DNA from: Methanomicrobiales archaeon
GTDB lineage: Archaea; Halobacteriota; Methanomicrobia; Methanomicrobiales; Methanoculleaceae
DNA length: 6,682 nt
NCBI GenBank assembly: GCA_019136335.1
Contig: JAGVUK010000195.1
Span: 1 to 6,682, forward strand
Direction: 5' to 3'
A program made the position numbers and the translations under genes. The notes beneath the pieces are model-generated. The model made no database searches. It was not told the origin of the DNA and saw nothing but the letters and a program-made list of their open reading frames with translations. Shown here in pieces: positions 5,585-6,682 of this stretch (its first letter is position 1; each line of letters opens with the position of its first letter).

Positions 5585-6682
5585 TCACGCCCCCCTGCCC
5601 CCGCCGGCCTTCCGGAGGGTGAACCGGAACGCGGCACCCTCCTCCGGGTGTCCCGCCACCCGGTCCTCGATCCAGATCCTGCCACCGTAACGGGCGGCGA
5701 GCATCCGGCAGATCGAGAGGCCGAGGCCCTGGCTCCCCCTTCTACCGTTCTCCCGCTCGAACCGGTATAAGATCGCCCCCTTCATCTCGTCCGGGATACC
5801 GGGGCCGGTATCGGCGACGGTGACGACGACGGCCCCCTCATCCAGGCCCTCGACCGTCACGGCGACCCTGACCCCCGGCCCGCCGTGCTTTGCGGTGTTG
5901 CCGATGAGGTTCGTGAAGATCTGGGGGAGAAGGTCGTCGGCGAAGACCTCCACGGGCAACCCGTCGTAACGGATGCGGAGGTCGGGGAAGTGCTCGATCT
6001 CGTTTCTGATGACGGCATCAAGGTTAACCGGCGCAAGCCCGGCCCGGCTCTCGTGGATCTTTCTGATGGTGGCGACGTTTGCCGTGATCTCGATGCTCTT
6101 CCGGATCATGTCCTTCAGTTTCCGGGCATGCCTGGCCGCCTCACCCTCGAGCTCGTCGATGAGGATATCGGCGTAGATGTTCGCGACGTTGTCGGCGTTG
6201 CGGATATCGTGGGTGAGGATATCCAGGTAGAGGTTTGCCTCCCGGTTCGCCGCCTCAAGCCTCTGGTGGAGCATCCCCCGCAGGATGCCGGCCCCGATCT
6301 CCCGGCCGATCGCCTCGAGGAGCGCGCGCTCTTCGGGAGGAAAGGACTGCCGGTCCCTGCTCCCGATGAGGAGCACCCCGGCGACGTCGGACTCGACGAT
6401 GAGCGGGATGCAGGCTAGTGCGGCAAACCCGATGTCGCGGAGGAGACGGGATGCAGGGCTATCCGGGTCATCGCCCCGTTCGAGATAATAGGGAACGCCG
6501 ACGGCAAGGGCCTCGGCGCATGGCGCCTTGAGGAACCCCCCGGCCCGTTCCAGGCACCTCTCCGGCATCTCCCGCTCGTAACGGAGCGTGGTCCCGCCCC
6601 GCCCGGGTCCGGTGAGGTAGACGCCGCCGCCGTCGTAGCCGAGGAGGTCGAGCGCCTGGTCAAGCACCGTCTCCAGGAGTTC
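5585..6682 (-). CDS. GAF-domain sensor histidine kinase, C-terminal part (runs off right edge)
   Basis: The frame is open to the window edge, beginning ELLETVLDQALDLLGYDGG, so the N-terminus lies outside; a GTG at 6667 is internal, not a convincing start. Counting from that GTG, residues 1-130 form a GAF sensor domain (DLLGYDGGGVYL, ACIPLIVESDVAGVLLIGS). A helical linker leads to the phosphoacceptor box YLDILTHDIRNADN (His153), typical of archaeal kinases. The ATPase domain follows: N box QIFTNLIGNTAKHGG (249-263), G1 box DTGPGIP (286-292), and G2 box GSQGLGL (311-317). No membrane segment is visible in the part seen. It should autophosphorylate on His153 in response to a cytoplasmic small-molecule or redox signal sensed by GAF; further sensor domains may precede. 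No response regulator is present in the window. Unlike the fragment at 1968-2246, all catalytic boxes are intact. Confidence 0.93.
   Translation of the reverse strand, partial: ELLETVLDQALDLLGYDGGGVYLTGPGRGGTTLRYEREMPERCLERAGGFLKAPCAEALAVGVPYYLERGDDPDSPASRLLRDIGFAALACIPLIVESDVAGVLLIGSRDRQSFPPEERALLEAIGREIGAGILRGMLHQRLEAANREANLYLDILTHDIRNADNVANIYADILIDELEGEAARHARKLKDMIRKSIEITANVATIRKIHESRAGLAPVNLDAVIRNEIEHFPDLRIRYDGLPVEVFADDLLPQIFTNLIGNTAKHGGPGVRVAVTVEGLDEGAVVVTVADTGPGIPDEMKGAILYRFERENGRRGSQGLGLSICRMLAARYGGRIWIEDRVAGHPEEGAAFRFTLRKAGGGRGA

Noticed and set aside
5885..6418. 177-codon plus-strand frame within the histidine kinase
   Set aside because: Opposite conserved kinase boxes and rich in Asp/Val, typical of an antisense artefact.
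1..6682. Mobile elements, tRNA/rRNA genes, CRISPR repeats and attachment sites
   Set aside because: Looked for as an explanation of the gene decay; no transposase or integrase motif, terminal repeats, cloverleaf or regular repeat array was seen by eye.

Overview
This GC-rich window looks like the chromosome of a methanogenic archaeon, most likely Methanomicrobiales and close to Methanoculleus. The assignment rests on remembered family resemblance, not on a search. Three things support it: the sensor kinase has an archaeal-style HDIRN phosphoacceptor box; the radical SAM/SPASM enzyme resembles a methanogen-restricted peptide-modifying family; and the ferredoxin N-terminus (CDGLGAC second motif) is of a type common in methanogens. 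Short AT-rich patches upstream of several genes could be archaeal TATA boxes.

Layout: (1) 1-296, minus strand: the first 98 codons of a two-cluster ferredoxin-type protein, with a strong ribosome binding site. (2) 365-750, plus: remnant of a short-chain dehydrogenase, without its N-terminal half and frameshifted. (3) 755-1866, plus: condensation-domain-like acyltransferase that has lost about 70-80 N-terminal residues through a frame-breaking internal deletion. (4) 1968-2246, minus: last third of a histidine kinase ATPase domain. (5) 2252-3709, minus: intact 485-residue haem catalase with its own upstream region. (6) about 3856-4213, plus: remains of a GNAT acetyltransferase with a nonsense codon and frame changes, then probably the C-terminus of a DNA alkylation repair protein. 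(7) 4382-5539, plus: intact radical SAM/SPASM enzyme, probably with its own promoter. (8) 5585 to the right edge, minus: GAF-domain histidine kinase, open at its N-terminus. Genes 7 and 8 converge on a 9-bp GC-rich hairpin.

The intact genes do not form an obvious operon or pathway. The window reads as two functional islands, catalase and radical SAM enzyme, set among at least five decaying genes and bounded by a ferredoxin-type protein and a sensor kinase. The catalase looks lower in GC than its neighbours in the stretches counted and suits an oxygen-defence gene acquired by transfer. The radical SAM enzyme has every cluster-binding cysteine expected but no visible precursor peptide beside it. 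No transposase, integrase, tRNA, CRISPR array or attachment site was seen that would explain the decay.
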